Assembly: GCA_964583765.1 (NCBI GenBank)
Contig: CAZOWW010000035.1
Location: 1-41,539, forward strand
DNA from: CAZOWW01 sp964583765
GTDB lineage: Bacteria; Actinomycetota; Actinomycetes; Actinomycetales; Kineosporiaceae
Reading direction: 5' to 3'
DNA length: 41,539 nt
Each line of letters begins with the position of its first letter. Within the stretch, counting starts at the first letter, position 1. Under the pieces are notes generated by a model, which worked only from the letters and a program-made list of their open reading frames with translations, had not been told where the DNA came from and searched no databases. Below are positions 19,071-26,891 of the stretch, piece by piece. A program made the translations under genes and the position numbers.

Positions 19071-19118
19071 GCGGGTTCCTCGGCCTCGGTTGAAGCGGGT
19101 TCCTTGGCCTCGGTCGGA
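19071..19118 (-). repeat. 24-bp tandem duplication between tkt and tal
   Basis: Two 24-base units (19071-19094 and 19095-19118), each starting GCGGGTTCCT on the plus strand, match at 21 of 24 positions. They fill most of the only sizeable gap inside the pentose-phosphate operon, immediately before the tal ribosome binding site. Confidence 0.8.
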
Positions 19119-19148
19119 CCATGGTCGTGCCACGCCGGCGGCCTGCCG

Positions 19149-21269
19149 TCAGGAGAGCGAGGCCACGGCGTCCCTGGCCGCGGCGACGGTCGCCTCGGCG
19201 GTGATGCCGAACTCCCGGTAGAGCGTGGCGTAATCGGCGGATGCACCGAAATGCTCCACCGAGATGCAGCGCCCGGCATCTCCGACGAGCTCGTGCCACC
19301 CCTGGGCGATGCCGGCTTCCACACTGACCCGGGCCCGCACGCTCGGGGGCAGCACGCTGTCCCGGTACCCCTGGTCCTGCGCGTCGAACCACTCCCGACA
19401 CGGGAGCGAGACGACGCGGGTGGGCACGCCCTCGGCCTGGAGCATCGTCCGGGCGGCCAGGGCGACGTGCACCTCGGAGCCGGTGCCGAGGAGGATCACG
19501 GAGGGGACCCCGCCGTCCGCCTCGGCGAGCACGTACCCGCCGCGGCGGACACCCTCGGCCCCGGCCAGACCCGAGTCGGCCCCGCGGTCGAGGACCGGCA
19601 GGTTCTGCCGGCTCAGGCACAGTCCGGCCGGCCGGTCTGTGTGCTCGAGCACGGTGCGCCAGGCCCAGACGGTCTCGTTCGCGTCCGCGGGACGGACCAC
19701 GTCCAGGCCCGGGATCGCGCGGAGAGCGGCGAGGTGCTCGATCGGCTGGTGCGTCGGCCCGTCCTCGCCGAGGCCGATCGAGTCGTGGGTCCACACATAG
19801 GTGACGGGCAGCCGCATGAGCGCGGCGAGCCGCACCGCGGGGCGCATGTAGTCGCTGAACACCATGAAGGTGCCGCCGTAGGGCCGCGTACCCCCGTGCA
19901 GCGCGATGCCGTTGAGGATCGAGCCCATGGCGTGCTCGCGCACCCCGAAGTGCAGGGTCCGTCCCCCCGGACCGCCCTTCCAGGCCCGGGTCTGGTGCAC
20001 CTCGGGCAGGAACGACGGTTCCCCGGCCATTGTGGTGTTGTTGCTCTCGGCCAGGTCCGCCGAGCCGCCCCAGAGCTCGGGCAGTGCCCCTCGGAGCGAG
20101 GTGAGCACGTCACCGGAGGCCTTGCGGGTGGCTACCTGGGTGCCCGCGGCGAACGTGGGCAGCGCGTCCGTCCAGCCCTCGGGGAGCTCACGGGCAACGA
20201 GCCGACGGCGCAGGACGGCGCGCTCGGGCTCGGCCTTCTCCCACCGGTCGAACTCGGCCTGCCACGCCTGGTGGGCGGCGCGTCCCCGCGCGACGACCTC
20301 GCGGGCGCGGGCGAGCACCGTCTCGTCCACCGAGAACGCGGCCCCGGGGTCCATGCCCATGACCTGCTTGGTGGCCCGGATCTCGGCCTCGCCGAGCGCC
20401 GCGCCGTGCGACTTGCCGGTGTTGGCGACATCCGGCGCGGGCCAGGCGATCACCGTGCGCAGCACGACCAGCGACGGGCGGTCGGTGGTGGCCCGGGCCG
20501 CCTCGAGCGCGGCGAACAGGGTCTGGACGTCCTCGTGGTAGGTGCCACGTGCGAACGCCTCGGCGGCGCCCAGGCCACCGGTCCAGTCGACGGTCTGGAC
20601 GTGCCAGCCGTAGGCCTCGTAGCGCAGGGCGGTGTCCTCGCTCAGGGCGACGTCGGTGTCGTCCTCGATGGAGATCTGGTTCGAGTCGTAGACCACCACG
20701 AGATTGCCGAGTTGCTGGTGCCCGGCGAGCGAGGAGGCCTCGGCGGTGACGCCCTCCTGGATGTCGCCGTCCGAGGCGAGCGCCCAGACCGTGTGGTCGA
20801 ACGGGCTGGTCCCGGCCGGGGCGGCCGGATCGAGCAGAGCCCGCTCGCGGCGGGCCGCCATGGCCATGCCGACCGCGCTGGCCAGGCCCTGGCCGAGCGG
20901 CCCCGTCGTGATCTCGACACCCGCGGTGTGGCCGACCTCGGGGTGTCCCGGGGTGAGAGAGCCCCACGTGCGCAGGGCCCTCAGGTCGTCGAGGGTGAGC
21001 CCGTACCCCGAGAGGTAGAGCTGGATGTACTGGGTGAGGCTGCTGTGCCCGCAGGAGAGGACGAACCGGTCCCGGCCGGGCCACTGCGGATCGGCCGGGT
21101 CATGGCGCATGAGGCGCTGGTACAGCAGGTAGGCGACCGGCGCCAGGCTCATCGCCGTGCCCGGGTGGCCGTTGCCGACCTTCTGCACGGCGTCCATGGC
21201 CAGGGCGCGTGCCGTGTCCACAGCGCGTCGGTCGAGGTCGGTCCAGTCCAGGGTCGTGGGATCGTTCAC
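19149..21269 (-). CDS. tkt: Transketolase
   Basis: Thiamine-diphosphate enzyme that moves two-carbon units between sugar phosphates; first gene of the pentose-phosphate operon. Visible: GNGHPGTAMSLAP, the thiamine-binding stretch ASDGDIQEGVTAEASSLAGH...YDSNQISIEDDT, then TFMVFSDYMRPAVRLAALM and THDSIGLGEDGPTHQPIE in the pyrimidine domain. Length is 706 residues, normal. GTG 21269 was chosen because family members start just before the TLDWTDLDRRAVDTARALAMDAV-like segment. A TAGGCT box on the minus strand at 21399-21394 could be the operon -10. Confidence 0.97.
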   Translation of the reverse strand: MNDPTTLDWTDLDRRAVDTARALAMDAVQKVGNGHPGTAMSLAPVAYLLYQRLMRHDPADPQWPGRDRFVLSCGHSSLTQYIQLYLSGYGLTLDDLRALRTWGSLTPGHPEVGHTAGVEITTGPLGQGLASAVGMAMAARRERALLDPAAPAGTSPFDHTVWALASDGDIQEGVTAEASSLAGHQQLGNLVVVYDSNQISIEDDTDVALSEDTALRYEAYGWHVQTVDWTGGLGAAEAFARGTYHEDVQTLFAALEAARATTDRPSLVVLRTVIAWPAPDVANTGKSHGAALGEAEIRATKQVMGMDPGAAFSVDETVLARAREVVARGRAAHQAWQAEFDRWEKAEPERAVLRRRLVARELPEGWTDALPTFAAGTQVATRKASGDVLTSLRGALPELWGGSADLAESNNTTMAGEPSFLPEVHQTRAWKGGPGGRTLHFGVREHAMGSILNGIALHGGTRPYGGTFMVFSDYMRPAVRLAALMRLPVTYVWTHDSIGLGEDGPTHQPIEHLAALRAIPGLDVVRPADANETVWAWRTVLEHTDRPAGLCLSRQNLPVLDRGADSGLAGAEGVRRGGYVLAEADGGVPSVILLGTGSEVHVALAARTMLQAEGVPTRVVSLPCREWFDAQDQGYRDSVLPPSVRARVSVEAGIAQGWHELVGDAGRCISVEHFGASADYATLYREFGITAEATVAAARDAVASLS

Positions 21270-21434
21270 AGTGATCCGCGCGTCCTCTCTTCGGTGTCCG
21301 TTCCGCCCGCCCGGGGAGCGGCGTCGGGTGCCGGCGACAACCGCCTGATCACTGCCCGGGCGGCAGGTCTGCCGGACGCGGTGTCTCGCGCCGAGCCTAC
21401 CGGCGGCCTGCCGCCCCGCCCGTCGCCCGGGTGG

Positions 21435-21466
21435 GGCGTGCCGCGTGGTCGTCACCACGCCACGCC
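21435..21466. promoter_or_regulatory. Palindrome between tkt and the sensor-GGDEF gene
   Basis: Inner arms GCGTGGT/ACCACGC (21443-21449, 21454-21460) around CGTC, and outer arms GGCGTG/CACGCC (21435-21440, 21461-21466) with a two-base bulge on the left. It has operator geometry, and lies about 165 bases from tkt and 185 from the divergent gene. It could equally be an RNA hairpin. Confidence 0.45.
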
Positions 21467-21521
21467 GCGGCGCGGACGTCGTCCTCGGCCCGGGCCGGCA
21501 GCCGCAGGCGAGTCACCTGAC

Positions 21522-21543
21522 CGTGACGTCAACAGCGTGACGT
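21522..21543 (+). promoter_or_regulatory. CGTGACGT direct repeats upstream of the sensor-GGDEF gene
   Basis: Two identical octamers (21522-21529, 21536-21543) with a 14-base period. A 6-bp inverted repeat, CGTCGA-TGGT-TCGACG, follows at 21582-21597. Possible binding sites; function unknown. Confidence 0.3.
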
Positions 21544-21649
21544 AGATCGCTGTCGAGGTGACTGGAGGGCGGGTGCTGAACCGTCGATGGTTCGACGTGG
21601 TGGCGCTCGCGACCAGGCGCGATCCGAGGTCCTGAGGCGGGAGGCGCGT

Positions 21650-24016
21650 GTGGCACTGAGGGTGGTGGTGTTGTCGCCCTTCGTCGGCGGCGACTACTAC
21701 GGGGCGATCATCAACGGCGTGGCCCGCGCGGTGGCCGACCGCGGTGGCCGGGTGGTGGCCGTCCAGACCCTCGACCCGGGGTCGCACAGTGCCGACCGGT
21801 CGGGGGTGCCGCGGCTGGGCCGTCCGGTGGCGTGGGGGCATGCGGACGGGTTCGTCGTGCTGCCCGGAGCGGCCCGCGCCGAGTACGTGCAGGCGATCGA
21901 GGACGGCGGTCGGCCGGTGGTTCTGGTCAGCCACACCCTGCCCGGGGTGTCCTGCCCGGTGGTGCTGCCCGACAACCGCTCCGGGGTCCGGGAGGCGGTC
22001 GCGCACCTGGTGCAGCACGGCCACCGGCGGATCGCCTTCGCCGGCTACCTCGACGTCGACGACATCCGGGAGCGCTACGAGGGCTGTCGGGAGGCGCTGG
22101 CCGCGCACGACCTGGACGGCCCGGCACCGTTGCTCAGGCTCGACGACAATCACGAGACCGGCGGCGAGTGCGCGGTTCGGCTGTTGCTGGGGAGCGTGAC
22201 CGGCGACGAACTGCCGTGCACGGCGGTCGTCACCGGCACCGACCGGAACGCGATCGGGATCATGCGGACGATGCAGGCGGCCGGTTACCAACTGCCCGAG
22301 GACCTGGCCCTGGTCGGCTTCGACGACATCGTCGCCACCCGGTACGTGACGCCCAGCCTCTCCAGCATCCGGCAGCCGCTGGCGCTGATCGGCCAGGTCG
22401 CGGTCGAGCAGCTGCGCCGCCGGTTGGACGGCCACCAGGGCGCCCAGGACGAGCGGGTCAGGTTGGTGCCGACCCGGTTCGTCCCCCGGGAGTCCTGCGG
22501 CTGCCGGTTCAGCGCACTGCCCGACGAGGACGCCGAGCCCGCCCCGCACCGCCCGGTCACCGCCGAGCGGTTGGCCGCCGATCTGCACCGGGTGGTGCCG
22601 CCGGGGCAGGAACTGGGGGCGGAACAGACGGCCCGGTTGGCGCAGATCGCCGGCGTGGCCGCAGAGCTGCTCGACCACACCGCCGCGCACCGGACCACCC
22701 CGCCGCAGGTGTTGCTGCAGTCGGAGGAGCTGCCGTCCCCGGAGGAACTGCCGTCGCCGAAGGAGCTGCCGCAGTCCTTGGCGGAGGACCTGTACCGGTT
22801 CGGTGCGCAGCCGCAGACCATCGGCGAGGTGACCCAGGCGCTGCGCTCGTTCGCGGACGATCTCTACGGCGGCCGGTCGGGGGATCCGGCGGCGGTGCTG
22901 CGGGTGGAGCGCAACGTGCAACAGGTGCTGCTGCAGGTCGCCCACGCCCATGCGCGGGCCCAGTTCGAGGACATCACCTATCTGCAGGACATGCTGAACG
23001 GCCAGTACGAGTTGGGGATGGACCTGCTGCGCTCGCACGAGCGGGATCCGAGACTCCTGACCTGGCTGGGCGGCACTCCGATCCGGGCGGCCAGCCTCGG
23101 GTTGTGGTTCTCCGAGACCGGCCCGGGGGAGGATCCCGAGGTGCACCTGGTCGGCGCCTACCGGCAGGGTGGCCGGGAGCTGCCGCGCGGTCAGGGCATC
23201 ATCCGGATCAGTGAGTTCCCGCCGCCGGATCTCCTGGCGGCGGCCGCCGAGACCGCCGAGGACATCGTCTTCGTGGTGCCGGTGCGCAGCGACTGCCGGG
23301 ACTGGGGGTTCCTGGCGGCGGTCGGCCGGATCCAGGACCGGACGCCGCCCGGCCGTGAGCTGATGAACCAGTCCGGTGCCCTGCTGGCGGTCGCCCTGGA
23401 CCAGGAGGCGATGATGCGCTCCCTGCGCGAGCAGGAGGAGCGGCTGCGCCGGGTGGCGCTGTACGACCAGCTCACCGGGCTGGCCAACCGTGGACTGTTC
23501 CTGGACCGGCTGGAGCAGTCGATCCGGTGTGCGCAGCGGACCGTCGGGTACCGGTTCGCGGTGCTGTTCATCGACCTGGACGGGTTCAAGGGAATCAACG
23601 ACTCGCTCGGTCACGCCGCCGGCGACGAGGTCCTGATGCAGGCCGCGGAGCGGATCAACGGGGTGATCCGGCAGGCCGACACCGCGGCCCGGTTCGGCGG
23701 CGACGAGTTCGTCGTCCTGCTCGACGGGTTCCCCGACGACGACACCCCGACCCGGGTCTGCGAGCGTCTGCGGACCTCGCTGGCGCAGACGTACCACACC
23801 CACAGGCAGCGGATCACGATCTCCGCGAGTGTCGGCATGGCCCTGGCCGCGGACGGCGACGTCTCCGTGAACGGGGAGGACCTGCTGCGCCGCGCGGACG
23901 CCGCGATGTACCGGGCGAAGTCCCGCCTTCCGCGGGGGCTGTTCGGGCGTCCGGGGCACCCGGGGCACCCGGGGCACCCGGGGCACCCGGGGCATCCGGC
24001 CGAGGCGCGGCCCTGA
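21650..24016 (+). CDS. Cytosolic LacI-type substrate-binding domain fused to GGDEF diguanylate cyclase
   Basis: Predicted ligand-controlled producer of cyclic di-GMP. Residues about 1-280 are a LacI/periplasmic-binding-protein fold (VVVLSPFVGGDYYGAIINGV, then GHRRIAFAGYLD, TAVVTGTDRNAIGIMR, ALVGFDDIVATRYVTPSLSSIRQP) but lack a DNA-binding helix-turn-helix, signal peptide or membrane segment. A Cys283-x-Cys285 pair ends this domain. A Pro/Glu linker with three hexapeptide repeats, helical stretches and a GAF-like segment (about 465-580) follow. The GGDEF domain covers about 600-765, with intact GGDEF at 683-687 and a product-inhibition site RQAD at 674-677. The tail is GHP repeats. GTG 21650 has GGGAGG five bases upstream and starts right at the domain; ATG 21587 is the alternative. 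Divergence from tkt suggests sugar sensing; this is inference. Confidence 0.88.
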   Translation: MALRVVVLSPFVGGDYYGAIINGVARAVADRGGRVVAVQTLDPGSHSADRSGVPRLGRPVAWGHADGFVVLPGAARAEYVQAIEDGGRPVVLVSHTLPGVSCPVVLPDNRSGVREAVAHLVQHGHRRIAFAGYLDVDDIRERYEGCREALAAHDLDGPAPLLRLDDNHETGGECAVRLLLGSVTGDELPCTAVVTGTDRNAIGIMRTMQAAGYQLPEDLALVGFDDIVATRYVTPSLSSIRQPLALIGQVAVEQLRRRLDGHQGAQDERVRLVPTRFVPRESCGCRFSALPDEDAEPAPHRPVTAERLAADLHRVVPPGQELGAEQTARLAQIAGVAAELLDHTAAHRTTPPQVLLQSEELPSPEELPSPKELPQSLAEDLYRFGAQPQTIGEVTQALRSFADDLYGGRSGDPAAVLRVERNVQQVLLQVAHAHARAQFEDITYLQDMLNGQYELGMDLLRSHERDPRLLTWLGGTPIRAASLGLWFSETGPGEDPEVHLVGAYRQGGRELPRGQGIIRISEFPPPDLLAAAAETAEDIVFVVPVRSDCRDWGFLAAVGRIQDRTPPGRELMNQSGALLAVALDQEAMMRSLREQEERLRRVALYDQLTGLANRGLFLDRLEQSIRCAQRTVGYRFAVLFIDLDGFKGINDSLGHAAGDEVLMQAAERINGVIRQADTAARFGGDEFVVLLDGFPDDDTPTRVCERLRTSLAQTYHTHRQRITISASVGMALAADGDVSVNGEDLLRRADAAMYRAKSRLPRGLFGRPGHPGHPGHPGHPGHPAEARP
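22721..22774 (+). repeat. 18-bp in-frame repeat in the GGDEF protein linker (three units)
   Basis: Three units of 18 bases encode SEELPS, PEELPS and PKELPQ. They are nearly identical in sequence apart from a few bases and lie between the ligand-binding and GAF-like parts of the protein. Confidence 0.85.
23951..23995 (+). repeat. 9-bp tandem repeat (five units) at the end of the GGDEF gene
   Basis: CCGGGGCAC is repeated four times exactly, and a fifth time with one change, encoding a Gly-His-Pro repeat at the C terminus. Such an exact short repeat is prone to slippage and could vary in copy number between strains. Confidence 0.95.
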
Positions 24017-24031
24017 CCAGGGGAGGGGGGA

Positions 24032-24048
24032 CCGGGGCGCCGCCCCGG
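24032..24048 (+). terminator. Hairpin after the GGDEF gene
   Basis: CCGGGGCG and its complement CGCCCCGG (24032-24039, 24041-24048) form a GC-only palindrome 16 bases after the stop codon. There is no T-run, and the shortest loop needs the innermost pairs open. A weak terminator candidate. Confidence 0.35.
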
Positions 24049-24111
24049 ACGGCTCGGGCCTCGCGTCCGTCATCGCCGATAGCTCGCGGTCGCGGGATCG
24101 GGAGATCTGCG

Positions 24112-24117
24112 TACAGT
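24112..24117 (+). promoter_or_regulatory. Candidate ctaB -10 box
   Basis: TACAGT followed by a run of five T and A residues is the most AT-rich spot between the two genes. It would give a leader of about 29 bases including the GAGGAC Shine-Dalgarno before the GTG at 24153. Confidence 0.4.
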
Positions 24118-24152
24118 TTTTGACTACCCCCATCTCCCGGCCCGAGGACGCA

Positions 24153-25319
24153 GTGACCACACGTGACCATCGCCCGGCCGACCTCACCGGGTGGACGCCC
24201 TCGACGCTGGTGCTCACCGCAGCGGCCCAGGTGAGCCGCCCTTCTCGTGACGAGAACGAGGCGTCGTCCCGGACCGCGCGCCCGGTGCTCGTGGCACCGG
24301 CGCCGGGTGAGAAGAGGGCGGCGCAGACCCTGACCCTGGCCGAGCACGAGAAGCCGGGCGAGCACGAGAGCCCTGCAGCACACGAGGGCCCGGCCGTGGG
24401 CCCGATCCACACCGCGGGTTCGGCGACCCGACGCAGGGGCTCCGGGCGGGTGCGCGCCTTCGTCGCGCTGACCAAGCCCCGGATCATCGAGTTGCTGCTC
24501 GTGACGACGGTGCCGACCATGCTGCTCGCCGCCCGTGGCCTGCCGTCCCTGTCCCGGGTGGTTCTGACCGTGGTGGGCGGCACCCTGGCGGCAGGGAGCG
24601 CGAATGCGCTCAACTGCTACTTCGACCGGGACATCGACCGCGTGATGCTGCGCACGGCCAACCGGCCCCTGGTCACCGGCGCCGTGAGCCCGGGGGAGGC
24701 GCTCGCCTTCGGCATCGCACTGGGAGCGGTCGCCGTGGGTGGGATGGTCATCCTGGTGAACCCCCTGAGCGGGCTCCTGGCCCTGGCGGCGGTCGTGTTC
24801 TACGTGCTCGTCTACACGTTGATGCTGAAGCGCCGGACGCCCCAGAACATCGTCTGGGGTGGTGCCGCCGGCTGCATGCCGGTGCTCATCGGGTGGTCCT
24901 CGGTGACCGGGTCCCTGGCCTGGACGCCGCTGGTGCTCTTCGGCGTGGTCTTCCTCTGGACGCCCCCGCACTACTGGCCTCTGTCCCTGCGCTTCCGGGG
25001 CGACTACGCCGCGGCGCGGGTGCCCATGCTGCCCGTCGTCGCCGATCCTTCCGTCGTGTCCCGCAGGATCCTCGGCTATTCCTGGGCCATGGCGGCGTGC
25101 TCGCTGCTGCTGGTGCCCGTGGGGAACATGGGCGCGATCTATACGGGAACGGCACTGCTGCTGAACGCGGCGTTCCTGGTCGAGGCGCACCGCCTGCACC
25201 GCCGGATCCTCCGTGGCGCCCCTTCGGTGGCTGCCATGCGGCTGTTCCATGGCTCGATCACCTACGTGACTCTGCTCTTCCTGGCCGTGGCCGTCGACCC
25301 CCTGGTGCACATGGTCTGA
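24153..25319 (+). CDS. ctaB: Protoheme IX farnesyltransferase (heme O synthase)
   Basis: Membrane prenyltransferase adding a farnesyl group to heme B for cytochrome oxidase assembly; also called CyoE. From about residue 100 the protein is a typical UbiA-type multi-helix enzyme: VALTKPRIIELLLVTTVP, the Asp-rich motif NCYFDRDIDRVMLRTANRPL and WTPPHYWPLSLRFRGDYAAA. The first 100 or so residues are a polar, probably disordered extension, with three copies of an (A/G)EHE-x-P-like hexapeptide, absent from most homologues. GTG 24153 has GAGGAC upstream; TTG 24120 is also in frame. In related actinobacteria ctaB directly faces tkt; here the GGDEF gene lies between. Confidence 0.95.
   Translation: MTTRDHRPADLTGWTPSTLVLTAAAQVSRPSRDENEASSRTARPVLVAPAPGEKRAAQTLTLAEHEKPGEHESPAAHEGPAVGPIHTAGSATRRRGSGRVRAFVALTKPRIIELLLVTTVPTMLLAARGLPSLSRVVLTVVGGTLAAGSANALNCYFDRDIDRVMLRTANRPLVTGAVSPGEALAFGIALGAVAVGGMVILVNPLSGLLALAAVVFYVLVYTLMLKRRTPQNIVWGGAAGCMPVLIGWSSVTGSLAWTPLVLFGVVFLWTPPHYWPLSLRFRGDYAAARVPMLPVVADPSVVSRRILGYSWAMAACSLLLVPVGNMGAIYTGTALLLNAAFLVEAHRLHRRILRGAPSVAAMRLFHGSITYVTLLFLAVAVDPLVHMV
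24339..24392 (+). repeat. 18-bp in-frame repeat in the ctaB N-terminal extension (three units)
   Basis: Three 18-base units encode AEHEKP, GEHESP and AAHEGP. The first two share the GAGCACGAG core; the third is more diverged. Confidence 0.75.
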
Positions 25320-25353
25320 GTTGGCCGTGGATCCGCTCCTGCACCTGGGGTGA
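25281..25353 (+). repeat. Degenerate duplication of the ctaB 3' end
   Basis: The last codons of ctaB (25281-25319, LAVAVDPLVHMV-stop) are followed after one base by a similar stretch (25321-25353) that reads LAVDPLLHLG-stop in another frame. The copy contains no start codon and cannot be a gene. It looks like a scar of recombination or duplication at the edge of the accessory block. Confidence 0.6.
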
Positions 25354-25594
25354 GCTGGTGGTTGAGCCTCCGCAGGCGGTGACCTGACCAGCGACCCGCG
25401 CCGCCCGGAGAACGCCCCACGCCGCCCGGGAGCCCGATCGCATCCGGCCTGTTCGGGCATCGAGGAGCCACGAACCGGAACCGGCCCTCCTCGTCCCGCA
25501 ACGTGGGCACCCGCATGGGCGTATGGGAGTGGGAACCGACAGGTCCCCACCTCGACACGTGGTGGCGGACACCAGGACGCAAGGGGCGGGCGGG

Positions 25595-26745
25595 ATGCGA
25601 GCGATGCGGAGTGGAGCGGTGCTGGCCGCGGGGGGCGGTCTCCTCGGGCTGCTGTTGGCGGGGTGTCCGGGCGGGGGGATCGCCAGGACGGATTCGACGG
25701 GGACAGGCGTGAAGCCCGGTGCGGTGGCCGACGGGGCCCCACCTGCGGCGATCGGCCGAGTCCACCGCACGGCGGGATCGACCTCGCCCACCGGGACGCC
25801 GCTGCCGACCGGGGGTGCTCGTCCGCACCTGTTGGTCGCTGTCACGGACGAGGGGCCCTCGTGGTCCTCGACCCGGTGAGCGGGGCGCGGTTGCGCACCC
25901 TGGTCGCGACGGGGGTGGTGGGTGACTCGGTGGCGCTGAACGCCAGGGATCACCAGGTGTACTTCGAGGAGGATCTCGGCTGCGCCCACGAGGTGTGGCG
26001 GGTCGACGTGGCCGGAGGTGCGCCCTCACGGGTGGCCCTCGGCAGCGCGCCCGCGATCAGTCCCGACGGCGCCCGGCTGGCCTATGCCCTTGAGCACATC
26101 GGCTGCGGTGGTTCGGATCCGCGGGCGGAGGCCGCCTACGTCCGGGTGATGGTCAAGGACCTGCGGACCGGCGTGATCCACCAGTATCCGACGGCACCGC
26201 GGCGTCTGAGGGAGGAGCCTCCCCTCGTGATCCGGCATCTCTCGTGGTCGGCGGACGGGGTCCGGTTGGCGCTGTCCCTGGAACCCTGGCAGGACGACAC
26301 CTGCGGGGTCCTGGCGGTCATGGATCCGGCGGTCGATCGCTACTACGTCCCGAGCCCGAAACCCGACCCGGGTTTGAACTCGAACTCGAACCCCGACCCG
26401 AGCCCGGATGCTGCGCCCGTGTCGGTGCCGGGGGTCAACGGCTCCTGCTACCTCGAGGGCGGGTACCTGCCCGACGGGCATCTGTTCGTGATTCGTCAGG
26501 TCCCTCAGGACGCGGAGCGAGGCAGTTCCGGCCCCTGGCGGTATCTGATGGAGGAGATCGCTCCCGGCTCGGGCGTCGTGCTCCGGACCGTCGCGATCGG
26601 CGAACGGGGCAGGCCGTATCTCGCTCCCTCGGCGGACGCGAGTGGCCAGTGGCTGCTGTACCTGTCCGGTCCGGATCTCAAGGTGGTCCATGGCGAGGCC
26701 AGGGCGAGGACGCTGGCCTCGGGATACCTCGCCGCGGACTGGTGA
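25595..26745 (+). pseudogene. Beta-propeller (PD40/TolB-like) lipoprotein, frameshifted
   Basis: The reading frame from ATG 25595 (GGGGCGGGCGGG just upstream) encodes a lipoprotein signal: MRAMRSGAVLAAGGGLLGLL followed by the lipobox LAGC. It stops at 25879. The next frame, open from upstream of the junction to 26745, continues naturally: LLVAVTDEG from the first frame joins ALVVLDPVSGARLRTLV from the second at a GGGGCCC stretch (25852-25858). One missing G would explain it. The second part has propeller repeats (APAISPDGARLAYALE, HLSWSADGVRLALSLE, YLAPSADASGQWLLYLSG) and a Pro/Asp/Asn linker near 26350-26412. An exported, membrane-anchored protein of unknown function. True mutation or sequencing error cannot be told apart here. 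ATG 25604 is an alternative start. Confidence 0.7.
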
Positions 26746-26891
26746 CTCGACTCAACGATGCCCCACCCTCTTCGGTCCGGCATGTTCCCTCGGTCACCGG
26801 TCACCGGTCACCGGTCACTCGGCCCGTGATCGGACAACCGGGGGAGTTTGCGGGTGATCGGACCACCGGTGGAGCAGGCGGGAGTCGGCCG
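26746..26891. other. Short intergenic region with a heptamer repeat
   Basis: CGGTCAC is repeated four times exactly at 26791-26818. No gene is visible. The repeat lies between the lipoprotein stop and the 3' end of the convergent membrane protein gene; a role in termination is possible but unproven. Confidence 0.6.

Larger units (their letters stand above)
21270..21649. other. 380-base divergent control region, tkt versus sensor-GGDEF gene
   Basis: No gene seen. It must hold both divergent promoters. Notable structures are a bulged 13-bp palindrome at 21435-21466, two CGTGACGT direct repeats at 21522 and 21536, and CGTCGA-N4-TCGACG at 21582-21597. A minus-strand TAGGCT (21394-21399) is the best -10 candidate for tkt. 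Confidence 0.6.

Noticed and set aside
25852..25858. Programmed -1 ribosomal frameshift at GGGGCCC
   Set aside because: The heptamer does not fit X XXY YYZ: the A-site codon CCC would have to re-pair with GCC. A lost G or sequencing error is simpler.
26794..26818. CRISPR-like array from the repeated CGGTCAC heptamer
   Set aside because: The units are contiguous 7-mers without spacers, so this is a simple tandem repeat.
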